From assembly GCA_021904315.1 (NCBI GenBank), contig CM038919.1, forward strand, positions 20,067,666 through 20,131,665: a stretch of 64,000 nucleotides of DNA, read 5' to 3'. The position numbers and the translations under genes are program-made. Source of the stretch: Sphagnum magellanicum (lineage: Eukaryota; Streptophyta; Sphagnopsida; Sphagnales; Sphagnaceae). Within the stretch, counting starts at the first letter, position 1, and each line of letters starts with the position of its first letter. Below, piece by piece: positions 23,043-37,003 of this stretch. Below the pieces are notes generated by a model. It was not told the origin of the DNA and ran no database searches. It was given only the letters and a program-made list of their open reading frames with translations.

Positions 23043-25897
23043 ATGCACCGCTTTGGACCTAAAATGCAAAGCAAGAAACTGAGCACACGCCATGTGATGT
23101 TGAATCCTATTGGCCCCAACACTCCTTTACAAGCTAGAGTGCTTGCATCATCAAATCCTTTTACCGAATCAAATCACTTTGAAGAGGGGTTGCCAAAAGA
23201 TAATGGACTACTTAGGGATTTGCTAGAAAACATGATAGAGATAGAGGTGTTACTTGATGGTGGAGGAGGGTCAACTTGAATGTCTGCAGTTGATCGCCTT
23301 CTCTTCCAAAAACTAAAGAAGAAGTGCAGTTTGTAAAAAAAGATATTAGAAAGGCTTTTTGAAAGTTTGCACCTAGTTATTTAGAAAAGCAAGGTGATTC
23401 CAAAATATGCAAATTGGAATTATGTCAAGGTATTCAATTTTTCCATTTTCAATTCAAAATTTTAATAAGATGATTAAAAAACTAGGATGAAGATATGGTT
23501 TGTATTTTCATGATAATTAAGATGTGGTTTTTATGTTCCTCTTACCCATAATAATTCCCACAAACTGTTGAGTTTTAGTGCAAAAAAAACTACCATATAT
23601 TATTAGGGAATTGTTCCTAGGAAAAGATGCAACAATTTGCACACTCTATCCATCAATGGAGATGATGAAGGATGCAATCTTGCATACCTTTGGGATCCTT
23701 GAAAAGGACACAAAAACACAATAGGTTTTTCTCCAAGCTTGGGGTCCTCAAACCTTGCAAGAGCCAGGCCTTGGTGGCCGGGTTGCCAAACAAATGAGGG
23801 ATACAAGAGGTAATTACACTCAAATAGCTTGAGAGGAATTATACCGTCTCCTCCACATCCCGAAAACCCTTTTAAATGCATCCATGATTGTGAAGGAGGA
23901 ATGGAAGGAGGCTTTGGACACTTTGAGAAATGAAGACAAGTGGCCCATCGTAGAGTTACTAGATGTACAAATTGATCCTTGTGGCTCTACAACAATTCAT
24001 GGAATAATGGTTAAAGTGATTGTGGGATCACATTACAATCCTTCTAAAAAGGTGGATCTCACCTTGGAACAAGTTTTTTTTTTTTTTTTTTTTTTCTACT
24101 TGTTGGAGCTTGTGATGGAGGATAAGAACTTGTCGCACGTGGATGGTTGAGTACAAGCCCACAATATGAAGCTCCTTGAAAACAAGATTGTCAATGTCAT
24201 TCTTATGTTGAAGAAGTTTTAGATCCTGGATCATCCCCATAAAAAGGAATATGCGTAAGACAAAATCCTCCCAAATGTGATGTTTTAATGCATGCAAATT
24301 GGTTAATTTTCCATTAAAAAAACTAGTGTAGTTGAAAAGCATCTTAGTACATTCAAAAGCGCTTTGCATGGGGAGGGAAGTCTAGTATAGTTCACATTGC
24401 CAAATTAGGCTTAATGGCATCACATAATTTTGAAGTTGCTAAAACCTATAGTTTTGGGTTTTGACTCTATATACTTGGATTCCTTGTTCTTACTACAGAT
24501 TCTACAATCTTTGTTAGCTTTGCTATGGAATGGAATACATTCATGAATCTGTAGTATTTGCTATCTCACTATGGAATGGATTACATTCATTATTGTTGTC
24601 ATATTGCTAGAATTGACATACTAATTACCTTCAAAGAAAAGTTGTCTTTCCAATCACATAGATGTCCTCTTTCTAATCACATAGATGTCCTCTTTCTAAT
24701 CACATAGATGTCCTCTTTCCAATATCTTATTGAAGTTGATGGCTTAAGCAAGTCTAAGGTTATGATGTAGGAAGTTGTAGATAGATGCAAAAGGGAGTAG
24801 TACTCTTAGATGGGGGGATACAAGGATTGTTTGTATACCTTCCATTCAAGAGTGTAGTGCTGTTGATTCTTGCTGGTTGCTAATGGTTTCTCTGATTGCT
24901 TAAAATAAAAAATATGAGCTTGGATGTTGCAACATTTGTTGAGGAGTTCAAGGACATTTTGGTAACCCTATTCAATGCTCATTTTTTGCACGTTAAGCTG
25001 CACTAGTAGAGATTGTTGAGCCGTTAAATGTAACGTGTGAGACTCATAAGTTACCTTTGGCACAAACTTGGGTTCCTGGCATTATCACATGTCATGCCAT
25101 GAATGTCATAGAAAGAAACAACAACAATAGAACAATATTTGTTGATTCAAATGAAAGTAATAGCAAGAGCAGTAGCAGCAACAACAATAGTTTAGGTCTA
25201 AGAGTCATGTGTGCCTCAAGATTGCAGATGGTTTTCATTATGTCAATGATCTTCGTGTTTGGGGATTCTGCCGTGCTTGTTTAGAATATCTTCTAGAGAA
25301 GGGGCAAGGGCTTTTTAGCAAAGCCTATGCTTCTAACCAACCTCCATTTGAATTGGATGTCAAGAGCTATAAGAAAATTGATTATCCTTTCAGTCATTAT
25401 GCTCATTTGTTGGCTTTAATGTTATCATTGTTATTTGCTTTCAAAGCATTCATACTAGCAGTGATGATTATATCTTGGAGTTTTTTTTACCACCTACTTG
25501 TGTGGATAGTCAAGAACAAGAAGTGGTGTTGAATTCCCTATCTATCACCGTGTAACATGTGTGTGTCAAAGCTTGTGCACTATTTCTGAAAGCAACTCAA
25601 GGTCACTCAAAGTAAGCATTGTTGGTGCATTGGTTAGCCCTAACACTGATGAAAGATTAGAAGACGTTGAAGGTGACCCACAAATTGTAAATATGAAATC
25701 ATTAAATGGAGTAGAGATTGAAAAATTGGGTAAACTCACAGACGAAGGTAATTTTGTTTTCACATGGGCGTGGATGCTACTTAAAAACAAGGGCTTGACA
25801 AGAGGAGAAGAACAAGTGAGAAGACAATTCAGCTTGATGTTATATATACAACAATATTTCATTAGCAGTTTTAAAGATGCAGCAAAAAGTATCGAAG
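23043..25897 (+). other. Exon-like open stretches, possible unknown or decayed gene
   Basis: Several plus-strand stretches look protein-coding in composition but belong to no family I know. At 23043-23279 a 78-codon frame starts with ATG directly after TTTGTTTCAAG, a plausible splice acceptor. Soon after, another frame reads TKEEVQFVKKDIRKAF, a stop, then KFAPSYLEKQGDSKICKL. At 25209-25532 a frame reads GFHYVNDLRVWGFCRACLEY, then LLEKGQGLFSKAYASNQPPF, and then becomes hydrophobic. At 25561-25926 a frame reads SIVGALVSPNTDERLEDVEG and ends at KDAAKSIEG on AAG/GTGAGT, a consensus donor at 25898. Interruptions between the blocks suggest either introns or decay. No function is proposed. Confidence 0.3.
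24652..24720. repeat. 23-bp tandem repeat, three near-perfect units
   Basis: The unit AATCACATAGATGTCCTCTT plus TCT is repeated at 24652, 24675 and 24698 with one difference in the last unit. It lies in non-coding sequence. A near-repeat of TATGGAATGGAATACATTCAT lies just upstream, at about 24527 and 24573. Confidence 0.85.
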
Positions 25898-25949
25898 GTG
25901 AGTTTTTTCTTCCTTTTCCTTTTTGAGATTGCAAACCTTCCTCTTTCCT

Positions 25950-28900
25950 TAAATGGGTGAATCTTCATGTAGTCTGAATGAATTTAACTTGGGTTTTTTC
26001 ATTATCTTACTACCTCTTTCAAGTGGGTTGTTGTGTTGCAATATGTCCATTGAAGCATCTAATCTTTGGTTCATGCCTGAATATCCTACCCTTGGATTTG
26101 ACAATGAATTCCATTGACAATCAGTAGCACCTTTTTGGTATCATGATTGGAAGGGTTCTTTTTTGAGATTTTTGAATTTACTACATGTACCTCCTTTTTT
26201 GGATTTTTCTCCTAGCTTGCAAGTTTGCATTCAACTTCCATTTCTAGGTAAGCCTTGGTTTTCTTACATGGCAACATGTGTTCAAACTTTAGGATAGAAG
26301 GAAGACTGTAGTGTATATTGTGACAACAGAACATTCGCACTCATTTGATGAGATCTTTATGTAGTAAAAATTTGGGTTCCTTGTGTTGGACCTAGTTGTC
26401 ACAAAACTTTAACATTGATAATACATCTCTTGTCTTGGGTGATGCCTAAGTAGTAGTTCCACTCAAGATTCTTATGTATCTTTTGTAATGAAGGAAACAA
26501 ATAGGCAAATTAGTGATGCACCAGACCACTTTAGGGAGTTCTTCCTATTGTTGGAACCTTAGTTCAAAACTTTATTTATATATCAATTCAAGTGTAAGAG
26601 TTGGAGTTTTTTTTCACTTTACTTATATATAATACATATATATTTTATATAACTTATATGGAACAATATAAATGCAATGTTGTATTGATTTGCTATGAAT
26701 CAATGTCAAAACAATGCTACTAGTTGTTTCAACACTTATATCAAATGCAAGATTGATTTATATTGAATCATTGCTTGTTATTTGCCCATTTGATATTGTA
26801 GCACTTCATAGGATTGTATTAATGTTGTGACAATATGAGTACCATTGTTTTAACATTTTTAGTGTGTTGATTTTATGTGATATGCAACAACATTGAAAAT
26901 CCACCTTTATGAAGGTTGTAACAACATCAATTCAATTGTTAATCAATTTGTGTTGTGTCAACATTAACAAGATCTTATTCATTGAATGTGTGTTGAAAAA
27001 ATGTAAATTATATCAAAACAATCCCAATGTTAACTCAATACATATTGTTATAATGCCATCAACATATTGTATCAATGACCATATTAACATTGAATCTTCA
27101 ACATATAGTCATCAATTTGATGACTTATTAATGTATGTTGTGCCAATGTTGGTCATATTTTTTTCATTGATTTAATATTGTGTTTCAAATGATAAGGAAC
27201 ATGATCCTTTGTTCATGCAACATTGTTTATTGATGCATTGGGACTAGTTATCATCACAAGGAATCAAACCAACACACCATTGGGTGTGGAGTGATGGTTG
27301 TGTTAGTTAGTTCAAAAGTTGTCAAACAATGTATTTTGTTGCAAGATATCCAAGTCTTATTAATGGGTGTATTATGACTTGGAATTTCCTTGGGACAGAG
27401 CATGGGAAAGGGGAGTGGGATGGTGCAAGGGTAGTGGTGAAGCAAGCATTAAAGAATGAACAAATTCATAACCCTAAAAGGAGGCTATAAAATGCAAATG
27501 TCCTCTCGTGTACCTAGCTTTTATGGAAAGTGACGACCCAATTACCAATGTCAAATGAAAAACCTTTTAAAATAATATTTTGTATTAAATCAAGTTTATT
27601 ATAAAACCTTGTAAAACCAATGAATGTATGAGTGAAAAAATGGTTAAATAGTTCATTTTTAAAATGTTTGGCACGCATTTTCATAATTTTTGTTTTGTTA
27701 ATGTTATCATTTCGCATCGTAAGTTTTTGAATTGACAAATATTCATTCACTTTTTCATTACTGTAATCACAAATTACTCTTTGTTATATTAAATAATTTT
27801 AATTCATTCTTTTAATTCAGAATATGATTTTTATGATTACATAAATGATTAGGTTTGTACTTGGCTTTGTAATCAAATTAAACTTGTCATATTTATCATA
27901 GATTGTTTTTTTGATTGTAGTCATAAATGTTATAAATGTTATTTATGATTATATTCCTTATGATTATAATAATTTTGAATGTAGTCATGTAAGATAATTT
28001 CAACATTGACCCATATTGATCAATTTGAGCCAGTGATTTAGTTTATTACATATGAAAAATGCCATTTTTTAACCTATTGTGAATTGTCACATGGCAATTA
28101 CAACATAAGTTAAATAACCTAGGTCATTTAATAGGTTAAAATAAACAACTTAGGTCACCTAGCCTAAATAACATAGGACACCTAAATTAAATTCATATTT
28201 AAATACTTTAAATAACTTAGGAGCCTTAAGAACATTTTAACCAATAATTTTAATTTAATGTCCTTTAATAAAGACACTACAATGTAAACAACTTCACAAC
28301 CACTTCACGTAACTCTTTAAAATTCCCAATGATTAATTTATTTATGTTTATTATTAAAATAATTAATATTTTTTGTTATTATCTTTCTAATATCTTTTTT
28401 TTCACACATTAACAACAAACTTTTGAACAACATGAAATTATAACAACTTCAAATCATAAAACAAATTTTTAATATCTTATATCTATATTTAAAAAAAAAA
28501 TTGGATCTTCAAGTTGTGCATTTTGTTAAATGACATCTTTCATTTGAAAAAGTTATGAACATGAAATGATCAAATATTAAAAAAAGGGAAATAAATAATT
28601 AAAAACATGCCTCACATAAACACTCTAACATAATTTGTCCATGTTTATGCTAAGAGGTTTCAACAAAAGTTTCAACATTGTATGAAAAAAATGTTAACAT
28701 TTATAATATATAACATAGACAACTTTGACAATAGTAGTTTCCTATTATGTCCTTCCATCAATAGTGTTGGCAACCTTGCCTAAAAAAATAATTTTATAGA
28801 TACATGTAGAAAAAATCATGCCACATGAAATAAACCAAATATGATTTCTTAACATGTTTATCATTAAAATTAGTAACCATCTAAATGAGGATGAACTTCA

Positions 28901-31900
28901 CAAAGTGAAATGAAAAAATATGAAATGAAAATTTATATAAATTACAAACATATGAATAAAACATTGAAAAATGTACCATTGTTAACTTGAAACCATGGCC
29001 ATCATGACATGGGTCAATGAAAATGTTACCATCACACATGAACTTGTTAAAACTCATTACTCACCCTAACATTATAAAAGCTAAAGATATTTTGGTCTCC
29101 ATATTATTCACTAATTATACCAAAATACCAAAATCAAATATAAAAAAAGTCCTTACTTTGATTATGAAGGTGAAGATCATTAATTGTTTAAAATTATAAC
29201 ATGTTTTTGAACAATTTCATTTGAATTGTTTCTCTCTCATTAGTCTAAAAAAAGGGTGTTTTATGTTATGTTTGTATGCTCTTTTTTCTAGTTTCTATCA
29301 ACCCTTATCATTTGATAATACATATTATTGTAATTTAAGAGTTTCAACAAGGTATTGTTTACATTGAAATTCTATTACACCATTGTTGCAATTTAACATT
29401 TCCTACCTTATTAAAACTATTGTTGCTGGAAAAAAAAAATGTTTATAAAGTAATGTCCAAAGGCTTTTAAACATTGGTTACCTAATATATAATCATCAAT
29501 GACAATGGGAGATGTAATACTTTTATTTTTTGCAAACTATAATTTTCAATGGTAGTGAGTGGTGCAATACCCTTGTTTTAAACTTTCATGTTTACAAATT
29601 AAACTTTATTAAACAAACTTTAGGCAATGTTATCATGAATTTATAAAGTTAGATTTAGCTAAATTATATATTTTTCAAACTATATCTAAGGTCAAGTTTA
29701 AAAAAAGACTACCTATTCTAAAATAATTCTTTGATCACATCTTGTTGCATAAAATTTATTACGCAAATTCTTAAAACCAAACCCAAACTTGAACTTGACA
29801 TATAACTTGAAATTAATTGACATTGGTCAAATTTCTTATTCATTGATTTTTATTTTTCTTTTAACTTGAATGTTTGTGTTGAAAATTTGAAGTTAATAAA
29901 GTTAAATCATATTTTCAAATATTTATTTTGTTTAACTAATGTATTGAGGTGTGAGAGTGTATGTGTAAAATGAAGATTAAAAACTTTAGTTTCCATTTTG
30001 TTCATTGTGTGCTGTTTGTGATTGTTTTTTCATGTTAAAAGTTAGATGTCATTAGAGTTATCAATAAAGTGACCTTGCTTTTGAACCTATTTTTATCCAC
30101 CAACCCTTATAAGTTAAAAAATATTTGTAGTTGTAGTACACACAATAACAACAATGATTGAAAATATTTATAATTACAATACACACAACAACAATGATAA
30201 GTTGAAAACTATTAGTTAAAAAAAGATAGGGTGAAACTTATATTAACACCAAGTTTGGTGCTAATATGAGTTGTAATATTTATTTAAACCTAATGCATTT
30301 TCTTCATTGCTTTTAAGATCTAACCCCCTTTATGACCAAACAATGAATATTGGTGTTATGTTTTTTTTTTGGCGAATAAATTTATTATATTAGTGTGATT
30401 ATGTCTTTTATATTATTACAACAAGTTACAATGTAAGATGTAAATTGATGTGATAATCCTTTAAGGGTTTTATTCATGAAATTAAGTTTTCATATTGATA
30501 ATGTCATGATTAAATTTTCAACATTTAAAAACACATGTGCCTATTTTTTATATTATTTGCACTATTATTTATTGTTAGTGTTGCAAAACAATATGAAACC
30601 CAAATGGATTAAAAAGATCCATAGTCTAAGATACACACCTTAAAATTTTAAAAAAAATTGATGATGTATTCAAACGTTCAATATGAAAAATCATGAACAA
30701 CATTTGATAAAGGTATTTTGGGCATCACTTTACATGTGCATGTTTCATCTTCTTCTAATTTACATCAATGTTCACAATTATTACTTGAAATTATGTGTTT
30801 TAAAATTTCATGTTTCAAAGCTTGGATGCTTCTCATGCATCAATTTATTCACATAACTCATTATAAGGAATGTCTCATTAACATGGTAGCACACCATTGG
30901 ACGAAAGTTCCCAAATAATATAAGGTATTTTATGGCTTTATAACATTTTCATACCTCTTTAATTATTTTTTGCATGTTTCCAATCATTAATGGTTAAACC
31001 TCATATTTGACGTTCTTTTGTGTCCCATAACTTGTAAGCTTGGTGCTTTTGTGCAATTAATTATGTTTCATAGTTGCTTCAAGCCTCTTGGTTAATAGGA
31101 AAAGTCTTAACATTCATGCACCTCAATGATTCACAATAACATGTGTGTTTTTGTTGGTTATTTAATCCATAATTGCACATATTTTGTTTGAATAAATGTT
31201 AGTTATGTTTTTATATTTTTCTATTGTTTTTCAATAATTAATTTTTTGGATCATTTATAAGCTATTTGCATCATGATTAATTATTTACATTTTATTAGCA
31301 TACATTTGCAAAAATTGGAATATAATGATCACTTATGTACTTAAATATGAAATGTATAATTAAACTTGAAGATTTATTATCCAATATTGTATTTGTGCTA
31401 AGAAATATCTTAATTTAAAAAAAAAAATGTAGCCTACAACTTAAAATGACAATGCATTGGGATGAGATTTATGATCAATGAAATAAAATTTCATATATTT
31501 ATGTAAAATTGTTTTGCTTCCTACTATGTGGTAGTTAATATCCATACTCTTTTTAGCTGGTAAACAAATAAAACATGATTCACACCTAATGTTAAATCAA
31601 CAATAAGTTAGTGTTAATTTTTATTTATTTTTGGGCACACATTCACTTTTGTATTGTTAGATAGCATAGGTGATGATGTGGCATCCCCATTGGTAGGTGG
31701 TGCTAACTTGATATTAGTGTGTGTGTGAAAATTAACATCCAATTTAACCTAAAATCTAGATTTTAAACAAGTTTCATTCAATTTTAAATGAAGAGGGCAA
31801 ACACAACCTTTTAATTCAATGTTACATTAGAAAAATGAGATCATGGAATTTAGACTCCATGATCCCTCCCATTCATTGCCCTTTATAGAATGATTTTAGA

Positions 31901-33480
31901 ACCCACATATTTGTTTTCATTATAGATTGTGAACAATCACAATGCTGCAACAAAAAATTTCATGAACTTTATAGGTTTGTAACAAGTTTTTTGTTGTTAT
32001 TCCATGTTTAATTTGAATTGAATTATAGTTAATAGAGAATTACAATAATGTCGGCCATCTATCATTCATCGATTTGTCAAAAGTTTGTGAGAAATTTACA
32101 AGCATATTGCAAGTCCCAATTGTTATAAACTATGTAGCGAAAGAGCTTCATGCAACTTTCAAGGCCAATTGTGGGTCATGATAAAGACATAAATGAATCG
32201 AAAGTGAAAGACTAGCTTTGTGATCTTAAACTTCATGTGACTTTGAACACACAAAAGTGAAATGTCACATTAAAAATGAGAGTGAATTGAAAAGATGGTG
32301 ATGCAAACTTTTATCAAAAACGATAAGAATGTGTTAAACTTTGCTTTGAATGTGAACATAAGAGAAAATGACAAAGTAATAACACATGTCACACCATGTA
32401 ATATAATGTTTGGTTGTGAATTCTATATCAATTGTGTTGAAGTTAGGTTTCATGATATTAATCTAACATTACCTATTACTTGCCAATTTCTAAGTTAATC
32501 TTTAATGATAACATTTTAAAACACACATGCCTACACATTAAGTGTGAATTTAACTTAAGATTGATCGAGACAAGTGTTTGCTCTTGCATCTTTCCTTTAT
32601 TTAAGTAAATAGTCTTTTATGTCGAAGATGTGAATAACATTTTTAAAAACCTAAAGATGATTAGCCTTTGTGAAAGAGGAAATAATGTCAAAAATAGCTT
32701 TGCACCATGGTTATAATATGGCTTTAATCATTTTTGTTTCATGTGTTGTTATCACTTTTATGTCACTTTTTTATGCACGATATTTGTTAAACTTGATATA
32801 CATACCATGAATTTATTTTAAATGACAATAGATTATCTAATATAAAACACAAATGACCAAAAGGTGGTCAAATTGTGCACAAATGCATTTGTTAAAAAAT
32901 TTAGTAATTTTTTTCTTAAATGTACATTAGATAAAGAAAACAATTATTTCAATAATTTTCCAATTCCAAAACAATGAACATGTATGAAGGAAACAAAAAA
33001 CCTCCTGCCACTCCACCACCCCAAATAAAAACCACACATAAAAAACAAACAACTAATGAAGTAAAATTACTGCATAAAAGAAAAAGCCTGAAAATCAAAG
33101 TTACCAAATAAAAGAGTGAGTTCCGGCCAATTTTTTTTTTTCCCCCAGCAAATTTTGTGGGACTTTTCAACAAAAAATTGGGGAAAAAGTTGTTTTTTTC
33201 TTAGTGCATAGTGAATAAATTTTGCTAATTGTTTAAAAGAAATTCGCCAGTTTATTATATAAAGTAATTAAAAATAAAAACCTTGTTTGTGGTTTGTTTT
33301 TTTCCCCCAATTTTGTTATGTTGCTCAAATGGAGATCATCCATAAGTATGTTTAGCCAAATTTGACAATATTCAAAATACGAAGGTAGAAAATCTTAAAC
33401 ACATTGTAAGCAAATGTGACAATTTTCAACAATTTTGAAATAAAAATTTTCATTTTCTGAAAATTTGTTTTTTAAAAAAC
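25950..33480. other. AT-rich desert, nothing recognised
   Basis: About 7.5 kb of very AT-rich sequence, especially 27.5-33 kb, with no open frame above about 90 codons and no known motif. It contains many runs of A or T and short words such as ACCTAGGTCATTTAA near 28.1 kb. CpG is almost absent. Long-decayed transposon or heterochromatic sequence is the likely content. Confidence 0.5.
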
Positions 33481-33509
33481 ACAGAGAATTAATTTGCAAC
33501 AAAATATAT

Positions 33510-33575
33510 TTTTTCCAGAAATAATTTTCGCAAAATGGCGAAAATTCGCCTCAAAAAATAATCCTCCTCCTTTTT
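33510..33575. repeat. Left copy of an inverted repeat flanking the gene island
   Basis: The bases at 33538-33558, GCGAAAATTCGCCTCAAAAAA, occur as an exact 21-base reverse complement at 45975-45995, with weaker similarity on both sides. Inside each copy GGCGAAAATTCGCC is nearly palindromic. Confidence 0.6.
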
Positions 33576-33749
33576 TTTCAGTCATGATAAATAATAATAG
33601 TAATAATAATAAAATAAAAAAAATATTGCTCCTGTTATTTTCTTGTTTCATCTGCATATCCAGCGGGCAAGGAGAAGATCGATCCGGCCCATCGACGGTC
33701 CGGGACGTTCTATCATGCACTGCTGCATTGGTTGGAGTTTTCCGGCATC

Positions 33750-33800
33750 CATACGGGCCAATCACAGCCTCCCGTTCCCGCCTATCTAGATAAGGTCAGG
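33750..33800 (+). promoter_or_regulatory. psaE upstream region with CCAAT and GATAAG motifs
   Basis: About 290 bases upstream of the psaE start codon, GGGCCAATCACAGCC (CCAAT at 33758-33762) and TAGATAAGG (GATAAG at 33789-33794) lie close together in GC-rich sequence. GATAAG is the core of the I-box found in many light-regulated plant promoters. The motifs are short, so this is only suggestive, and no TATA box was assigned. Confidence 0.3.
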
Positions 33801-34050
33801 AGGCTTCCCGGGCAGGTAGGCAAACCCTTCCCCTCCGTCTCTTCTGTCGTTTTGCAGCCTCCTGTGAAGCTCAAGAACAAGTGCGACCTGCGTTTGTGTG
33901 TCGAGGCTTACGACCGAAATCTCGTAATCCGATCCTTTCTCGTTGTTCTTGTTGTTGTTGTTTCTCTGAGCCTCGTTTCTTATTTCAGTTGTTTTTCTTT
34001 TTTCCTTTTTCGTTTGATCCAGGGAAAAAACAAAGAATCGAGGAGGGGAA

Positions 34051-34968
34051 ATGGCTTCGACCACTCTGGCAGCTGTAGCAGGGACATCCGCCATGTCCAC
34101 TGCTTGTGTGCATAGCAACAGTTTGTTTCCCGCAAGAGTGCAATGGAGAACTGTGAGAGCTGCTCCCGTATCGGCTCGAGTCGTCGGTTTGTCTCTTAGA
34201 GCTACCGCGGATGTGACGCCCGTTGTGGAGAAGGAGAAACCGGCGCCTATCGGCCCCAAAAGAGGTGCTGCGGTGAAGATTCTCAGGAAGGAGTCTTACT
34301 GGTATCTCCAAGTTGGCTCCGTCGTCGCTGTCGATCAGGTTTGTGTCCGAGACTATACAAAGAACTCTCTGTCATTTGACGCGTTCCTGCTGGATGAGCA
34401 CATTAAGGGAGTTACTGAAAGAGTGGAAGCTGCACACTCCAGAGTGTGACGCATTTCTCAAACTACTAGTTGTAGTGCCATAGAGTCGGAAGAGGAGCTC
34501 ATGGTGGAAAAGTTCCGTGTCATCGTGCGCCTTGACTCTAGGCTGAAACTGTTCGCTCGCTTTACCATGTCGTCGAGTCTTGAAGTATTGCTCGGCAGAG
34601 CTGTCCAACCTCTCCAGATGTGTGGGATTGCAATATAGACAAAGAATAAAAGATTCACTCTAAAGATGGTCTCACTTGAAAGAAGACTTTCGGAAATATA
34701 TCTTCTAAGGATTAGTGTTTCCGCTGTTGCAATGAATTGCAGGAAACTACAAGTCCTGAAATTTTGAGAACACATTAGTTACTACAAAGGAAGACTGGTC
34801 TCTCTACTCTCGTTATCCATTCTACATTGCTGACTGATCAGTTTTTGTGTGAATCGTCTGATTCAGCAACCTGGAGTTCGATATCCAGTGGTGGTGAGGT
34901 TCAGCACTGTGAATTATGCGGGGATCTCCACAAACAACTTTGCCATTGATGAAATCGAGGAAGTTTAA
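34051..34968 (+). CDS. psaE: Photosystem I reaction centre subunit IV (PsaE), two exons
   Basis: PsaE is a small stromal subunit of photosystem I that helps dock ferredoxin and supports cyclic electron flow. Exon 1 is 34051-34338 (96 codons) and ends GATCAG/GTTTGTG. Exon 2 is 34867-34968, opening after GATTCAG/CAACCTGG, with stop TAA, giving 129 residues. Residues 1 to about 50 are rich in S, T, A, V and R without acids, as in a chloroplast transit peptide. The mature part starts near [20 protein letters not shown] and carries [20 protein letters not shown], then [20 protein letters not shown] and the C-terminus FAIDEIEEV. The SH3-like PsaE fold fits this order. The 528-base intron keeps the frame. 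The start is the ATG in GGGGAAATGGCT. Length and motifs are normal, so the gene looks functional. Confidence 0.95.
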
Positions 34969-36130
34969 AGGTCTGAGGAATTGGTTATTTCTCCATAGAT
35001 CTAGCTCTCCTGCATGTATTTGTTTTATAATCTTGCTGTAAAGGCAACAGTTCTTTTGTGTCTTTGTGTCATTTTTGTCATGTGCATGTATCAGATCAGT
35101 GAATCAAGAAAAGCATTGACATTCCTCGTGTCAATGAGTGTCCTGAGAGCACACAAGAAACTTAAAGTGCCCAGGAAACTTGCCTTTCTTGTGTTCTCCA
35201 TATGTTTTTCAATATGATCCCGAAAATTGAAGCTAAAGGGTGTGTCTCTTTTTTCCTAGTTATTGGAATGGGTGTCAAGCACTCTCAGTCAAGAAGCTGG
35301 AGAGCCATGGACCTGAAAGTGTAAACTCTTCCCAGATACACTGGGAATAGGGAGCTCTCAACTATACTATTATGTGTTTGGTCATGAGTTTTGAGACTAG
35401 TTTCAGAGATAACTTGACACAGAGTCATCAAATCTTGAACTCTGAAATGCTGATATGTTTATTTGTAGTTTTCATGCCTGGACATGGATGTAGTACGGGC
35501 CATTCTGAAGACCTGGCAATGGGTGTTTTTGGAATCAAAGATACTAGAACATATCCCAGCTTTCAGAGTTTCTAGCAAATTGCAGAAGATCTAGCGAATG
35601 ATTATCATGCCCCAAAGTCATCTGGTGAGACTTTGCACTTAGTTGGAAGCTACAATAGCTTGCAACTGCGAGAAACAGACAGAGGCTTCCACGGATTTTC
35701 TTGCCACAGCATTGTGACCAAGAGAACTACCTGCCAGAGAGCCGAAGATATAGCTGTGTCTTAGGTTGATGGTGTGCAAAGCATGGATGGGGGGATATCT
35801 GGATTAACACACAGTATCCTGTTAGCTCAGTAGTGGACTTTGAGGAACATCTTGTGCTGCTCAGCACCATGCACTCTCCTCCTTGCATCAGGAAGTCCTC
35901 CATGTTCCTGTACACTCAAACATTGTGTGTAAGGTTTCCTTGCTGCCCACTTGCAACATTAAATGATGTAAAATAGCTCAGCCTTAAGAACATGACAAAT
36001 GCATATCACAAAAGACTACTTTGGTTCACAAATGACAGTTGTCTTCAAAAGTGTTTGTGCACAATCCACAATCACTTACACAGTAATGGAATGGGCATGA
36101 AGCAGCAATCTATGCATTCAATCACTTCCT
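34969..36130. other. psaE downstream region, nothing else recognised
   Basis: It should include the psaE 3' UTR at its start. Open frames are all short and none has a family motif. No clear polyadenylation signal was assigned. Confidence 0.4.
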
Positions 36131-36245
36131 TTTGGAAGCAAAACTGGGCGATGCTCAGAATTGTGCACAAGGATTTCAAGGATCTCTTCTTTTTGGAGGT
36201 AATATCTGTACAATACTCAGAATTGTGCAGAATGATTACAAAGAT
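36131..36245. repeat. Two-copy tandem duplication, ~62-bp period
   Basis: The word TGCTCAGAATTGTGCACAAG at about 36152 recurs as TACTCAGAATTGTGCAGAAT at about 36214, followed by GATTxCAAxGAT in both. A TTTTGGA word precedes both copies at the same distance. Confidence 0.6.
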
Positions 36246-36710
36246 TCTGTGTTGTATTCTTTGTACTATCATATTGCTCTCATGGAAGAGATAATATCCC
36301 TTCATATGGAGCAATCGTCATACGGGAGTTAACATCAATGCTTAGAAGAAGTGCAATGCCAATGCTGCTGATGTCAACGAAAAAAGATTCCATGATTAGT
36401 AGAGCAGCATCAATGACAGATCTTTTTGTTCCTACTGCATCAGGCATATCATTGCCAATGTGTACTGAACATGTAGATCATGTAGTGAATGGAACCTTTG
36501 CTTTTGAGAGAGTTTTCGTTCCTGCAAAGCCAAGCTTATGTCTACATTTGATGAAACTTTGAGGATGCCTTCAGCCATGCTTGAGTTCAATCAATCAAAT
36601 GTTCAACAAACACATTTTCAACTTCTTTAGCTCTTTATTTCCCTCCATGCTGCTCTGTATTGCTTTTTTTCTTTTTTTGGTTCTTTTGAATTTATCGTAA
36701 ATCATCTTTG

Positions 36711-36918
36711 TGATCTACAAACCGTGTCAAATCTACTCACTAGATTAGTGGATCTCAAAGAATAGATGAATTGAGGCACAAGCACTTGGTGCTAAAAACT
36801 AAGGTCCTATGGATCACTGAAGATGTAATCCTTGATTTCAACAAGAACGGTGTCTTTGCGCATTAATTGACAAGGGGATAAGGTGGGTTTATCCACTTAC
36901 ATGTGCGTTCTTCCAACA
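36711..36918 (-). repeat. 3' LTR of the copia element
   Basis: About 208 bases that align with 40624-40876. Shared words include GTGGATCTCAAAGAA, GAATTGAGGCACAA, AAGTCCTATGGAT-like, GATGTAATCCTTGA and GGTGGGTTTATC. On the minus strand it starts TGTTGGAAGAACGCACATGT. It is shorter than the other LTR because of an internal deletion. Confidence 0.85.
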
Positions 36919-36931
36919 ACCCCCCTCACAC
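36919..36931 (-). other. Polypurine tract of the copia element
   Basis: Directly inside the 3' LTR the minus strand reads GTGTGAGGGGGGT, which fits the purine run that primes plus-strand DNA synthesis in LTR retrotransposons. Confidence 0.75.
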
Positions 36932-37003
36932 TTGATCCCTTTCAACTATGCATACAATTTACATTTATCTTTTAACTATTTTCTAACTAGAATATTTTTA
37001 TGA

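Noticed and set aside
24028..24369. 113-codon minus frame containing LHALKHHIWEDFVL, slightly like the Plavaka KxHAlxHY block
   Set aside because: The following residues do not continue the Plavaka pattern, and a poly-T tract of 22 bases encodes its lysine run. One short similarity is not enough.
33786..34311. Minus-strand open frames of 157 and 108 codons over psaE
   Set aside because: They are antisense shadows of psaE exon 1 and its leader, with no recognisable domain.
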